Shown here: positions 17,135 to 25,562 of the stretch, one piece after another
Position numbering within the stretch: the first letter of the stretch is position 1
Layout of the letters: each line of letters begins with the position of its first letter
Source of the DNA: Pollutimonas harenae
GTDB lineage: Bacteria > Pseudomonadota > Gammaproteobacteria > Burkholderiales > Burkholderiaceae_B
Length of the DNA: 45,620 nucleotides
Reading direction: 5' to 3'
NCBI RefSeq assembly: GCF_004153685.1
Contig: NZ_SDQD01000005.1
Coordinates: 1-45,620 of the forward strand
Notes under the pieces: generated by a model
Database searches by the model: none
The model's input: only the letters and a program-made list of their open reading frames with translations
Told to the model about the DNA's origin: nothing
Position numbers and translations under genes: made by a program

Positions 17135-17163
17135 GTCGTGTGTGGCCAGCACAAAAAAAATAC

Positions 17164-18690
17164 ATGACCTCTCGTCTTGCTCTTAAAAATATCTCGAAGC
17201 GCTATCCGGCCGTGGTAGCCAACGATGGTGTCGACCTGACTGTGCAGCCGGGTGAGATCCATGCGGTGCTGGGCGAGAACGGTGCAGGCAAGTCCACACT
17301 CATGAAAATTATCTACGGAGTCACAGCACCCGACTCCGGCCAGGTATTCTGGGACGGACAGGAAATCCATGTTTCCAGTCCTGCAGCCGCCCGGCAGTTG
17401 GGCATAGGCATGGTCTTCCAGCACTTTTCCCTGTTCGATACGCTCACGGTGACCGAGAACATCGCCCTGGGCCTGCCCCAAGGCACGCGTCTTGACGAAC
17501 TCGAACGACGCATTGCCGACACAGCTAACGAATATGGTCTCGACCTTGAACCCTCTCGGCATGTGCATACGCTGTCCGTAGGCGAATGCCAGCGTGTGGA
17601 AATCGTCCGTGCGCTTTTGGGACGACCGCGCCTGCTCATTCTTGATGAGCCCACTTCTGTGCTGACGCCGCAGGCGGTTGGCAAGTTATTTGATACCTTG
17701 CGTCAGCTCGCCTCAGAAGGCTGCAGCATTTTGTACATCAGCCACAAGCTCGACGAGATACGTGCGCTGTGCCATACCTGCACCGTCATGCGCGGTGGCA
17801 AGGTTACAGGCGTATGCAAGCCGGGCGAACAAACCGAGGCAAGCTTGTCGCGCTTAATGATAGGTGCCGAGCCTCCCGTCGTCACGCACAGGCCGGCGCC
17901 ACCCAGAGAAAAACTTCTGTCGGTACACCAGTTGTCGCTGGGCAAGGCACACCCTTTTGCTACCGAGCTCAGCAATATAAGCTTTGATGTCCATGCGGGC
18001 GAGATTCTGGGAATTGCCGGTGTATCTGGTAATGGTCAACAAGAGCTGCTGGCTGTCTTGTCGGGCGAAGATACGCGTGCAGATCCGAATGCCGTCTGGT
18101 TCGATGGGCAGGCGGTGGGACGCCGCTCAGCAGCGTGGCGGCGCGCCAGGGGTATGGCGTTTGTGCCTGAAGAGCGCTTGGGCCGCGGCGCAGTTCCCGA
18201 GCTGTCGCTGGCTCAAAATATTTTGCTGTCCCATCAGGATAACTCCACCATCAGGCGAGGGTTTATCCGGAAGGGGGAGATCAGCAGGCTGGCTGGCGAG
18301 ATCATCGAGCGCTTTGGAGTCAAAGCGGCGGGTCCGCAGGCGCAAGCGGGCAGCCTGTCGGGCGGCAATCTGCAAAAGTATATTATCGGGCGCGAGGTGA
18401 CGCGCCGGCCCAAGGCCCTGTTGGTCGCGCAGCCTACATGGGGCGTCGATGTGGGGGCGGCCGCCCAAATACGCTCTGAATTGCTGGCATTGCGCGACGC
18501 GGGCTGTGCGCTCCTGATCATCTCTGAAGAGCTGGACGAGCTGTTTCAGGTCTCTGATCGGCTCATTGTCATTGCCAAAGGTCGTGTGTCGCCTGCCATC
18601 AAGACGGCTGAGGCCGACCTCGATCTGATCGGGCAGTGGATGAGTGGTCTGTGGGCAGGCAGCGCTGCTACGGAGTCGGCGCATGTTTAG
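17164..18690 (+). CDS. BMP-type ABC transporter, duplicated ATP-binding protein
   Basis: A 508-residue cytosolic ATPase with two fused ABC domains, as in sugar and nucleoside importers of the YufO/NupA type. Domain 1 has Walker A GENGAGKST (37-45), Q-loop FQHFSLFDTLTV, signature LSVGECQRVEIVRALL and Walker B LLILDEPTSVLT. Domain 2 has the degenerate Walker A GVSGNGQQELL usual for this class, a LSGGNLQKYIIGREV signature and LLVAQPTWGVDVGAA. ATG 17164 is chosen because the protein then begins directly with an ABC domain; an upstream GTG has no support. The permease gene starts 8 bases before this stop, so translation is coupled. Confidence 0.93.
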   Translation: MTSRLALKNISKRYPAVVANDGVDLTVQPGEIHAVLGENGAGKSTLMKIIYGVTAPDSGQVFWDGQEIHVSSPAAARQLGIGMVFQHFSLFDTLTVTENIALGLPQGTRLDELERRIADTANEYGLDLEPSRHVHTLSVGECQRVEIVRALLGRPRLLILDEPTSVLTPQAVGKLFDTLRQLASEGCSILYISHKLDEIRALCHTCTVMRGGKVTGVCKPGEQTEASLSRLMIGAEPPVVTHRPAPPREKLLSVHQLSLGKAHPFATELSNISFDVHAGEILGIAGVSGNGQQELLAVLSGEDTRADPNAVWFDGQAVGRRSAAWRRARGMAFVPEERLGRGAVPELSLAQNILLSHQDNSTIRRGFIRKGEISRLAGEIIERFGVKAAGPQAQAGSLSGGNLQKYIIGREVTRRPKALLVAQPTWGVDVGAAAQIRSELLALRDAGCALLIISEELDELFQVSDRLIVIAKGRVSPAIKTAEADLDLIGQWMSGLWAGSAATESAHV

Positions 18691-19741
18691 GCTGGAACCT
18701 CGCGCCCAGCCATCGATCTGGATGGCATGGTTTTCCCCGGTGCTTGCGGTGCTGCTCACCATGTTCTGCGGCCTGATCCTGTTCCTTGCTGTGGGCAAAG
18801 ATCCTTTTGCCAGCCTGGCAGTTTTTTTCCTGGAGCCCATTAAAGATCTTCGAGGTTGGTCCGAGGTGGGCGTCAAGGTGGCACCCCTGCTGCTGATTTC
18901 GGTGGGTCTCGCTATTTGTTTTCGCGCCAGTGTGTTCAATATCGGTGCGGAAGGGCAACTGGTAGTGGGGGCGATTGCCTCTGGCGCTGTCATTCTGTAC
19001 TTTGACGATGGAAGCAACGGCGGTTTCGTGCTCATGTCACTGGCTTTGGTGGCCGGTGCGGTGGGTGGCGCCTTATGGGCCGCTATCGTGGCGCTCCTGC
19101 GCGACCGGTACAACGCCAACGAGATTCTGGTCTCACTCATGCTGGTGTATGTGGCGGAACTTCTGCTCAGTTATCTGGTACATGGGGCCTTGATGGACCC
19201 TGACGGCTTTGGTTTTCCACAATCACGGCTTTTTTCCGATGGCTTCCTGCTGCCCATGATCCTGCCCGGTACGCGCCTGCATCTTGGCATATTGCTGGCA
19301 GTTATCGCCGCACTGGCCGGTTGGTTGTATTTGTCGCGTAGCTTTTCGGGTTTCAAGCTGCAGGTTGGCGGTATGGCGCCCAGGGCGGCACGATACGCAG
19401 GCTTTTCGTCGCGCCGCAGTCTATGGACGGTATTGTGCGTATCAGGCGCCTTGGCTGGGCTGGCGGGTGCTTGCGAGATCATGGGGCCTATCGGCCAGCT
19501 GACTCCATCCGTATCGCCCGGCTATGGCTTTGCCGCCATCATCGTGGCATTTGTTGGCCGACTGCATCCCATAGGCGTGGTTTTTTCCAGCTTTATCATG
19601 GCCTTGCTGTACATAGGCGGCGAGCTGTCACAAAGCCGGCTTGGCATGCCCAGTGCCATTACCGGTATTTTCCAGGGGATACTCTTGTTTTCGCTACTGG
19701 CCTGCGATGTGCTGATCCATAACCGACTGCGGAGAAAATAA
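18683..19741 (+). CDS. BMP-type ABC transporter permease 1
   Basis: A 352-residue inner-membrane permease with about ten helices, of the branched-chain-type permease family used by BMP (nucleoside) importers. Diagnostic segments are the 'LISVGLAICFRASVFNIGAEGQ' core near residues 75-95 and YNANEILVSLMLVYVAELLL, followed by the GFKLQVGGMAPRAARYAGF loop that contacts the ATPase. ALAGLAGACEIMG and the C-terminal IGGELSQSRLGMP follow. ATG 18683 overlaps the ATPase stop by 8 bases. The second permease begins at the base after its stop. It forms the translocation channel with the next gene product. Confidence 0.92.
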   Translation: MFRLEPRAQPSIWMAWFSPVLAVLLTMFCGLILFLAVGKDPFASLAVFFLEPIKDLRGWSEVGVKVAPLLLISVGLAICFRASVFNIGAEGQLVVGAIASGAVILYFDDGSNGGFVLMSLALVAGAVGGALWAAIVALLRDRYNANEILVSLMLVYVAELLLSYLVHGALMDPDGFGFPQSRLFSDGFLLPMILPGTRLHLGILLAVIAALAGWLYLSRSFSGFKLQVGGMAPRAARYAGFSSRRSLWTVLCVSGALAGLAGACEIMGPIGQLTPSVSPGYGFAAIIVAFVGRLHPIGVVFSSFIMALLYIGGELSQSRLGMPSAITGIFQGILLFSLLACDVLIHNRLRRK

Positions 19742-20659
19742 ATGGATGCACTGGCGCCGCTAATTGCTTCGGCCATCAATGCCGGCACCCCTTTGATGCT
19801 TGCTGCGCTAGGCCTGCTTGTCAACGAGAAGTCGGGTGTCATCAACCTGGGATCCGAGGGCATGATGCTGGTTGCCGCTGTAGTAGGGTTTGCGGTAACG
19901 CTGCAGAGCGACAGCGTTACCCTGGGCTTTATGGCTGGGGCACTGGCGGGAATGACTATGGCGGGCTTCTTTGCCTGGCTTACTGTCTGGCTGGGCGCCA
20001 ATCAGATTGCCACGGGTCTGGCGTTGTCGCTCTTTGGAGTGGGGGCTTCGGCCTATATAGGCATAGACTATGTAGGTGACAGCCTGCAGGCCGATAGCTT
20101 CGGTATCCCATGGCTGCAAGACATTCCTTTTCTGGGCCAGGCCTTGTTCCGGCAGCATCCCATGGTTTATTTGTCATTGCTGTTGTGTGCCGGCATTGCC
20201 TGGTTCTTGAGCCGTACCCGGGGCGGTCTGGTGCTGCGTGCGGTTGGTGAGTCGCCGTCTTCCGCGCATTCATTAGGTTATAGCGTGCGCCGCATCCGTT
20301 TGTATGCGCTATTGTTCGGTGGTGCCTGCTGTGGTCTGGCTGGGGCCTTCATGTCGCTGGTGTACACACCTATGTGGGTGGAAGACATGGTGGCGGGGCG
20401 TGGCTGGATCGCTTTGGCCCTTACCACCTTTGCCACCTGGCGTCCGGCTCGCGTCCTGATTGGTGCTTATTTGTTTGGCGGAATCACCATTCTTACCTAT
20501 CATATGCAAGCATTGGGCGTGCCCATTGCATCGCAACTGCTTTCCATGCTGCCGTATCTTGCCACGATTCTGGTGCTGGTACTTATTTCACGCAATGCAA
20601 ACTGGATCAGGCTGAACATGCCTGCTTCTCTTGGTAAAAACTTCAACCCGAACACCTAA
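19742..20659 (+). CDS. BMP-type ABC transporter permease 2
   Basis: A 305-residue permease with about eight helices and the family signature GTPLMLAALGLLVNEKSGV followed by INLGSEGMMLVAAVVGF. GANQIATGLALSLFGVG and GLVLRAVGESPSSAHSLGYSVRRIRLYA come next; the latter is the coupling-helix region. LAGAFMSLVYTPMWVEDMVAGRGWIAL is likewise conserved in YufQ/NupQ-like proteins. Its ATG abuts the preceding stop (TAA then ATG), indicating a tight operon. It pairs with permease 1 in the inner membrane. The substrate is probably nucleosides or nucleobases, by family. Confidence 0.92.
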   Translation: MDALAPLIASAINAGTPLMLAALGLLVNEKSGVINLGSEGMMLVAAVVGFAVTLQSDSVTLGFMAGALAGMTMAGFFAWLTVWLGANQIATGLALSLFGVGASAYIGIDYVGDSLQADSFGIPWLQDIPFLGQALFRQHPMVYLSLLLCAGIAWFLSRTRGGLVLRAVGESPSSAHSLGYSVRRIRLYALLFGGACCGLAGAFMSLVYTPMWVEDMVAGRGWIALALTTFATWRPARVLIGAYLFGGITILTYHMQALGVPIASQLLSMLPYLATILVLVLISRNANWIRLNMPASLGKNFNPNT

Positions 20660-20667
20660 GGATAATC

Positions 20668-21759
20668 ATGTCTGCAAAATTTTTACGCAAAGCGCTATGC
20701 GCAGCAGCCCTTGTTCCGGCCATGGCTTTGGTAAGCACCGCAGGCGCGGCTGAGAAAGAGCCCTTGAAAGTCGGTTTCGTGTATGTAAGCCCCATCGGTG
20801 AGGCTGGCTGGACCTGGCAGCAAGATATTGGCCGCAAACAAATGGAAAAGGCGCTGGGCGACAAGGTCAAGACACAGTATGTCGAGGACGTACCCGAAGG
20901 TGCTGACGCCGAGCGCGTTATTCGAGACCTGGCGCAGCAAGGTAACAAGCTTATCTTCACAACGTCTTTTGGCTACATGAACCCTACACTGAAAGTCGCC
21001 AGGCAGTTTCCCGACGTCAAGTTTGTTCATTCAACCGGTTATAAAACCGCGCCCAATGTAGCCACCACCAATTCGCGCTTCTACGAGGCTCGCTATCTGG
21101 CAGGCATCATTGCCGGCAAAATGACCAAGTCGAATGTGGCCGGTTACGTAGGTGCCTTCCCCATTCCTGAGGTATTGCAAGGTATCAATGCCTTTACCCG
21201 TGGCATGCGCAGCGTCAATCCCGACGCCGAAGTACGGGTTATCTGGGTCAACAGCTGGTTTGATCCAGGTAAAGAGCGCGATGCTGCCCTGGCGCTCATG
21301 GGGCAGGGTGCCGACATTGTCACGCATCATACCGACTCCACCGCCACCGTACAGGCAGCCGAAGAGCAGGGCAAGTACGCTATTGCCTATCATTCCGACA
21401 TGAGCAAATTTGGTCCGCACGCTCAGTTGGCCGCAGTCACCCACCACTGGGGCGAGTACTTCACCAAGGCAGCACAACAAGTGCTGGATGGTACATGGAA
21501 GTCAACCAGCACCTGGGGCGGCATCAAGGACGGTATGGCTGCCCTTGAAGGATTTGGTCCGGCTGTGCCCGACGATGTGAAGAAGCTGGTGGCGGAAAAA
21601 CAGGCCGAGATCGTTGCCGGCACCTTGGCGCCCTTCGCCGCGCCGATTACTGACAACCAGGGCAAGGTTCAACTCGAAACAGGCGTGCTTGACGATGCGG
21701 GTTTGAACAAGATGAACTACTACGTGCAAGGCGTAGCCGGGCAGTTGCCAGGCAAGTAA
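20668..21759 (+). CDS. BMP-family substrate-binding protein
   Basis: A 363-residue periplasmic binding protein with a cleavable signal peptide ending LVSTAGAAEKE (about 27 residues). The mature protein begins LKVGFVYVSPIGEAGWTWQQDIGRK. It also has GADAERVIRDLAQQGNKLIFTTSFGYM, FVHSTGYKTAPNVATTNSRFYEARYLAGIIAG and IVTHHTDSTATVQAAEEQG, all hallmarks of the BMP/PnrA family that binds purine nucleosides or related ligands. AAGGAT lies 4 bases before ATG 20668, and the gap from permease 2 is 8 bases. The gene order ATPase-permease-permease-binding protein is complete, so the importer is probably functional. The precise ligand cannot be told. Confidence 0.93.
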   Translation: MSAKFLRKALCAAALVPAMALVSTAGAAEKEPLKVGFVYVSPIGEAGWTWQQDIGRKQMEKALGDKVKTQYVEDVPEGADAERVIRDLAQQGNKLIFTTSFGYMNPTLKVARQFPDVKFVHSTGYKTAPNVATTNSRFYEARYLAGIIAGKMTKSNVAGYVGAFPIPEVLQGINAFTRGMRSVNPDAEVRVIWVNSWFDPGKERDAALALMGQGADIVTHHTDSTATVQAAEEQGKYAIAYHSDMSKFGPHAQLAAVTHHWGEYFTKAAQQVLDGTWKSTSTWGGIKDGMAALEGFGPAVPDDVKKLVAEKQAEIVAGTLAPFAAPITDNQGKVQLETGVLDDAGLNKMNYYVQGVAGQLPGK

Positions 21760-21770
21760 TCAGGCTGTCT

Positions 21771-21831
21771 TGGGGCGCTACCGGCCAAGGCAGCATTCTG
21801 TGCGTGTGCTGCTGGCTGTAAGCGCCCAAAA
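21771..21831. terminator. Hairpin between the convergent BMP and aldo/keto reductase genes
   Basis: GGGCGCT (21773-21779) pairs with AGCGCCC (21821-21827) and is followed by AAAAA on the plus strand. The interior holds a second stem, GCAGCA with TGCTGC. Read on the minus strand the outer stem has no T tract on its far side, so termination is uncertain in either direction, but it is the only structure between the converging genes. Confidence 0.45.
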
Positions 21832-21837
21832 AGCATC

Positions 21838-22833
21838 TCAGCGTCCGAAAAACGGGTAGTTGGGGTCGTTGTAGCCCGGGGTAGAGCTATGCCCCGGAGT
21901 AACCAGAGCATCGACCAGGGCCTCTTCCTGTTCACTAAGCTCAATATCAAGCGCAGGGTAATAGTCTTCGAGCTGGATGAGTGTCCTGGGTCCGGCAATG
22001 ACTGAGCTGACATGCTTGTTGGCCAGTACCCATGCCGTGGCAAAGTGTGCCAGCTTGATGTTGCGCGTCTGGCAATGCTCCTGCAATTTCTGTGCTGCCA
22101 GCAGTGACTCGTCGCGGAACTCTGTTTCCATCATTCTTTTGTCGTTTCGTGCTGCACGGCTTCCCGCCTGGGGAGTTTGGCCCACCTGGTACTTGCCTGT
22201 CAGTACGCCACGGGCGATCGGGCTATAGGGCACTACACCCAGGCCGTAGTGCGCGCAGGCCGGCAGAATTTCTACCTCGGGCTGGCGGTTCAGCAAGTTG
22301 TAATAAGGCTGGCATACGATGGGTTGTGGCACGTTCAACTGCTGGCACAGACGTATGACTTCGGCAATACGCCATCCTCGAAAGTTGGACAAGCCAAACG
22401 CACGAATCTTTCCGGCGCGAATCAGATCTCCCAGCGTATAGATGGCCTCTTCCAGGTTTTCCTGGTGAAAGTCACGGTGCATGTACAGAATGTCGATATG
22501 CCCGGTGGCCAGACGGCGCAGGCTGTTGTCGACTTCGCGCATGATCCAGTGTCGCGAATAATGCGACTGGTTTGGAAGCTTGCTCATGCTGTTTCCCAGC
22601 TTGGTGGCCAGAATCCAGTCGTTGCGGTGTGTCGTCAACAGCTGTCCCAGCATTTCTTCGGAACCGCCTTTGCTATAGACATCGGCCGTATCGATGAAAT
22701 TGATACCGTGTTCATGTGCTGAGGCGACCATGCTCCTGGCTTCGGCAAGGTCGGTCTGGTCGGCAAACATCATGGTGCCCAGACAAAGGGCGGAAACCTG
22801 AAGGTTGCTGCGGCCGAGGCGTCGATATTGCAT
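21838..22833 (-). CDS. Aldo/keto reductase
   Basis: A 331-residue NADPH-dependent oxidoreductase with the (beta/alpha)8 aldo/keto reductase fold. The start MQYRRLGRSNLQVSALCLGTMMF is typical of the YajO/Tas-like subgroup. The catalytic Asp and Tyr appear in FIDTADVYSKGGSEEMLGQLL, the Lys in ILATKLG, and the His in ILYMHRD. GLSNFRGWRIAEV and the cofactor region SSVIAGPRTLIQLEDY are also conserved. It is cytosolic and probably reduces small aldehydes or ketones. The start is ATG 22833 with a GAGAGA site. It converges with the BMP operon, and no functional link is evident. Confidence 0.9.
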   Translation of the reverse strand: MQYRRLGRSNLQVSALCLGTMMFADQTDLAEARSMVASAHEHGINFIDTADVYSKGGSEEMLGQLLTTHRNDWILATKLGNSMSKLPNQSHYSRHWIMREVDNSLRRLATGHIDILYMHRDFHQENLEEAIYTLGDLIRAGKIRAFGLSNFRGWRIAEVIRLCQQLNVPQPIVCQPYYNLLNRQPEVEILPACAHYGLGVVPYSPIARGVLTGKYQVGQTPQAGSRAARNDKRMMETEFRDESLLAAQKLQEHCQTRNIKLAHFATAWVLANKHVSSVIAGPRTLIQLEDYYPALDIELSEQEEALVDALVTPGHSSTPGYNDPNYPFFGR

Positions 22834-22913
22834 GGTTTTGTCTCTCTTTTACGGAATAAAGGGTTACGCCTGCATAACAGGACTAAGCGCATGTGAGCAC
22901 AGGCAGGGTGGAG

Positions 22914-23342
22914 TCAGGCTTTGCGGGGCAGGGCCCAGGTACTGATAGCCTGGGCAACAGGTTCTCCGCCAGCGGCCGGCTCGAGCAGCACTTCGCCTGC
23001 AGCCAGCCTGCCTGTTTTCAATATAGTGGCGCGTGCCAATATACCGCCCGGAGGCGCCTTGCGCAAAAAATTGATGCTCAGGCTGGCGGTAACGGCTTCA
23101 GCATTACCGCTTGCGCCCACTACGGCGGCATATAGGGCCAGGTCGGCCAGGCCCATCAGCATGGGGCCAGCCACGATACCTCCAAGACGCTGGTGCGAGC
23201 TACTGTCGGGCAGTCGCAGCAATGATGTGCCGAAGCCGATTTCCAATACATCTATGCCCAGTATCGAAGCAAAGGGGTGATGGCTTTCCAGCAATTGATT
23301 GAAGTCGGTGATGCTTATCTTGGGAGCGTGCGTGGTTGTCAT
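22914..23342 (-). CDS. PaaI-like hotdog thioesterase
   Basis: A 142-residue single hotdog-fold protein of the PaaI/YdiI acyl-CoA thioesterase type, expected to hydrolyse acyl-CoA in the cytosol as a homotetramer. The helix motif GGIVAGPMLMGLADLALYAAV (about 54-74) occupies the place of the usual 'GG...a.aD.a...A' active-site helix, with Asp as the likely catalytic residue. TASLSINFLRKAPPGGILARATILKTGR is the core strand region. The start ATG 23342 has a pyrimidine-rich rather than purine-rich leader, so the initiation signal is weak. It is on the same strand as the aldo/keto reductase, 80 bases upstream of it, possibly co-transcribed. Substrate unknown. Confidence 0.82.
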   Translation of the reverse strand: MTTTHAPKISITDFNQLLESHHPFASILGIDVLEIGFGTSLLRLPDSSSHQRLGGIVAGPMLMGLADLALYAAVVGASGNAEAVTASLSINFLRKAPPGGILARATILKTGRLAAGEVLLEPAAGGEPVAQAISTWALPRKA

Positions 23343-23479
23343 GTTCTGGGGGGAGAGCAGTGTTATGGCTTATGCGCCATAGTACACTTTAGCGTCTGAA
23401 TTGCCTGACGCAAGTCAAGCCGTGCCTGATCCGGGCACGCTACTCTGTCAGTGCAATAAATTCTTCCTGGGAGTCGCTC

Positions 23480-23992
23480 GTGAAAATATTTGTTCTGGCC
23501 GGTTTGATTGCATTCAGTGGTGTTGCCCTCGCCAATAGCGGCCATTCTGCGCACACCTCGCAACATGGCCATGCTGCTGCAGATTTGCAGACACAGGCAG
23601 CCCAGGCCCAGCCATCCCAGTCCATCCAGGTGTCGGGATGCTGGATACGCTCGTTACCGGCGCCTGCGCCTTCGGCGGGTTACTTCCTGATCAAGAACAG
23701 CGGCAATCATGACGTCAAGCTGCAAGCTGCGGTATCGTCTACTTACGGTATGGTCATGTTGCACCAGACTACCCAGCACGATGGCATGAGTAAAATGTCG
23801 GAAACCCACGAGGTGGTCATACCAGCGGCTGGTGAGCTTGAGTTCAAGCCAGGCAGCTATCACGCCATGCTCGAGCAGGCGAAAAAGGCGCCAGCCATCG
23901 GCAGCCAGGTAGCCATAGACTTTTTATTCGACAACGGCGAAAAGGCCAGCGCGCAATGCGAGGTCAAGCCGGCCAATACTAAAGCGCACTAA
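23480..23992 (+). CDS. PCu(A)C copper chaperone
   Basis: A 170-residue periplasmic copper chaperone of the PCu(A)C (DUF461) family, which delivers Cu(I) to cytochrome oxidase assembly. The signal peptide ends near VALANS. A histidine-rich segment (SGHSAHTSQHGHAAA) follows and could be an extra copper-loading stretch. The conserved domain begins VSGCWIRSLPAPAPSAGYFLIKN. Copper ligands appear as MLHQTTQHDGMSKM and, later, GSYHAML, which fit the H-X-M style motif. A GTG start at 23480 is supported by GGGAG seven bases upstream and by the signal sequence beginning there. It stands alone and converges with the alpha/beta hydrolase gene. Confidence 0.9.
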   Translation: MKIFVLAGLIAFSGVALANSGHSAHTSQHGHAAADLQTQAAQAQPSQSIQVSGCWIRSLPAPAPSAGYFLIKNSGNHDVKLQAAVSSTYGMVMLHQTTQHDGMSKMSETHEVVIPAAGELEFKPGSYHAMLEQAKKAPAIGSQVAIDFLFDNGEKASAQCEVKPANTKAH

Positions 23993-24001
23993 GCCGGTTT
24001 G

Positions 24002-24805
24002 CTAAGACGTGGCCTGGTCCAGAAACCGGGCTACGGCCAGGTTGAACGCCTTGGCATTACCCAGGTTCATGCCGTGTGATGCCAAAGGTATGGTAACGCG
24101 CGAGGCCTGGGCCAGCGCCTGCTCCAGGATATCCAGTCGACTGCCGTAGCGGGCCGGGCTATTCGCCCCGCCTATCAACAATACCGGGCATTGCAGGCCG
24201 CTAGCCCTGTCCAGGCTTACAGCCAGATTGGTTTCGCGAATTTGTGACAGTAATGTGTAGGCATTGTCTTTGACCATGGTCTTGAACCAGCCTACCATTT
24301 GTCGCCATGTGCCCGGCCCACTGACATTGTCTATAAAGTCGGCCAAGGCATCGTCGACTTCACCGCGCTTGAGCCGGTCAACGGCTTGGGAATGGGAGGG
24401 AGTGGTTTCTGCTTCGCCTTCAAAGCGGAATCCCGGATCGGCCAGGATAAGGCTTCGTGTAAGCTCGGGTGCACGGCATGCCAGATCCAGGGCAACATGT
24501 GCGCCGCGCGAGTGACCCAGCACATGTACAGGCCGGTCAGGGCTGAGCTCCTGGATCAGGGTTTGGAGGTCACGGCTGTGCTGGGCGATGCTGAATGTAT
24601 CGTCTTCTGTGGTAAATGCCTCGGGCCAGTAGCCACGCAAACTGGGCGCCACGACCTGATGATTTTGGCTTAATGCAGGTAGTTGCCAGCGCCAATAACG
24701 GTAATCACACAGCGAGCCGTGTATCAGAAGCAGGGTTTCTCCTTCTCCGGCAAGCTGGAAGTGCAACCGATGCCCGGAGACATTGGTATACGTTTGTACA
24801 GTCAT
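24002..24805 (-). CDS. Alpha/beta hydrolase
   Basis: A 267-residue cytosolic alpha/beta hydrolase. The oxyanion-hole motif LLIHGSLCDYRYW is at about 26-38. The nucleophile elbow GHSRG (about 97-101) gives the catalytic serine. The acid is likely in the GGANSPAR region, and the histidine is in LASHGMNLGNA near 247. Such proteins act as esterases or C-C hydrolases; the substrate is not predictable. The ATG at 24805 is 3 bases after the ybgF stop, so it is the distal gene of the tol-pal/ybgF cluster, an association of unknown meaning. It overlaps nothing at its 3' end and converges with the copper chaperone. Confidence 0.85.
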   Translation of the reverse strand: MTVQTYTNVSGHRLHFQLAGEGETLLLIHGSLCDYRYWRWQLPALSQNHQVVAPSLRGYWPEAFTTEDDTFSIAQHSRDLQTLIQELSPDRPVHVLGHSRGAHVALDLACRAPELTRSLILADPGFRFEGEAETTPSHSQAVDRLKRGEVDDALADFIDNVSGPGTWRQMVGWFKTMVKDNAYTLLSQIRETNLAVSLDRASGLQCPVLLIGGANSPARYGSRLDILEQALAQASRVTIPLASHGMNLGNAKAFNLAVARFLDQATS

Positions 24806-24808
24806 CGG

Positions 24809-25492
24809 CTACAACAGTTTCAAGCGACTCTTTGCTGTTTCGGCAGCGGACGTGTCGGGATAGTCTTTGACGATTTTCTGCAGGCTGGATTTGGCGCCGG
24901 CCAAGTCACCCAGCTCGATCTGGCTGGCGGCAATCACCAGTAGTGCGTCGGGTGCGCGTGGATCTTGTGGCGTATCCCGGATCATGCCCTGCAATCCTTG
25001 AATGGAGCCTTTGAAGTCTTTACTGGCGTAACGGCTGCTACCCTGGTAGAAACGCGCCTCAGGAGCCAGCTGGCTGTTGGGGTACGCCTGAAGGAAGTCT
25101 TCGAAGCTGGCCGCTGCTTCTTTGTACTTGCCGCTACGAAACAAGCCCATGGGGCCCTCATAGGCTGCTTGTTCTTGCGGGTCGGCCACTTGGGGGGTAT
25201 TGCCGCCGGTCTGGTCCTGGCTCGAGCGTTGCTGCAGATCGGACTGCCAGTTCAGTTGTTCCAGTTGCCCGCGCATGCGCGCCATTTCGTGTTGCATGGT
25301 CTGGATCTGGTCAGCGAATTGCAGCCGTGCTTGCCGGTTTTGGTCTTCATAGCGCTTGACTTGCTCACGCAGCTCGAGAATGGCCCGGCGTGCTTCATCG
25401 TCAGAAAATGCCTGGGCGGGAGTCGTAAAGGCTGCGGACATGGAAATGGTGGTTAGCAGTGCAATGCGCAGGGACTGGGTGTAAACGCTCAT
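24809..25492 (-). CDS. cpoB: Tol-Pal-associated coordinator protein YbgF/CpoB
   Basis: A 227-residue periplasmic protein that links Tol-Pal function to peptidoglycan synthesis at the division site in E. coli. The signal peptide ends TTPAQAFS. Next comes a coiled-coil trimerisation segment (about 33-85: LREQVKRYEDQNRQARLQF, MQHEMARMRGQLEQL), a Gln-rich linker and C-terminal TPR repeats (about 110-227). The TPRs include YPNSQLAPEARFYQGSSRYA and LVIAASQIELGDLAGA, ending in KLL. The length is a little short of E. coli CpoB (about 260). It lies downstream of pal but behind an intrinsic terminator, so its expression may be partly independent. Confidence 0.93.
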   Translation of the reverse strand: MSVYTQSLRIALLTTISMSAAFTTPAQAFSDDEARRAILELREQVKRYEDQNRQARLQFADQIQTMQHEMARMRGQLEQLNWQSDLQQRSSQDQTGGNTPQVADPQEQAAYEGPMGLFRSGKYKEAAASFEDFLQAYPNSQLAPEARFYQGSSRYASKDFKGSIQGLQGMIRDTPQDPRAPDALLVIAASQIELGDLAGAKSSLQKIVKDYPDTSAAETAKSRLKLL

Positions 25493-25506
25493 TTTGTGTT
25501 CCGTTC

Positions 25507-25542
25507 AAATAAAAACGCCGCGGCGGAAGCCGCCACGGCGTT
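25507..25542 (-). terminator. Rho-independent terminator between pal and cpoB
   Basis: On the minus strand, AACGCCG-t-GGCGG, a three-base loop and CCGCC-g-CGGCGTT are followed by TTTTATTT. This is a strong GC stem with a T-rich tract, placed 20 bases after pal and 15 bases before cpoB. It should separate or attenuate the two. Confidence 0.85.
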
Positions 25543-25562
25543 AGAGTGACACGCGTCCAGTA

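Noticed and set aside
18127-19140. 337-codon minus-strand frame across the ABC ATPase/permease junction
   Set aside because: It spans two well-defined genes of an operon on the other strand; a shadow.
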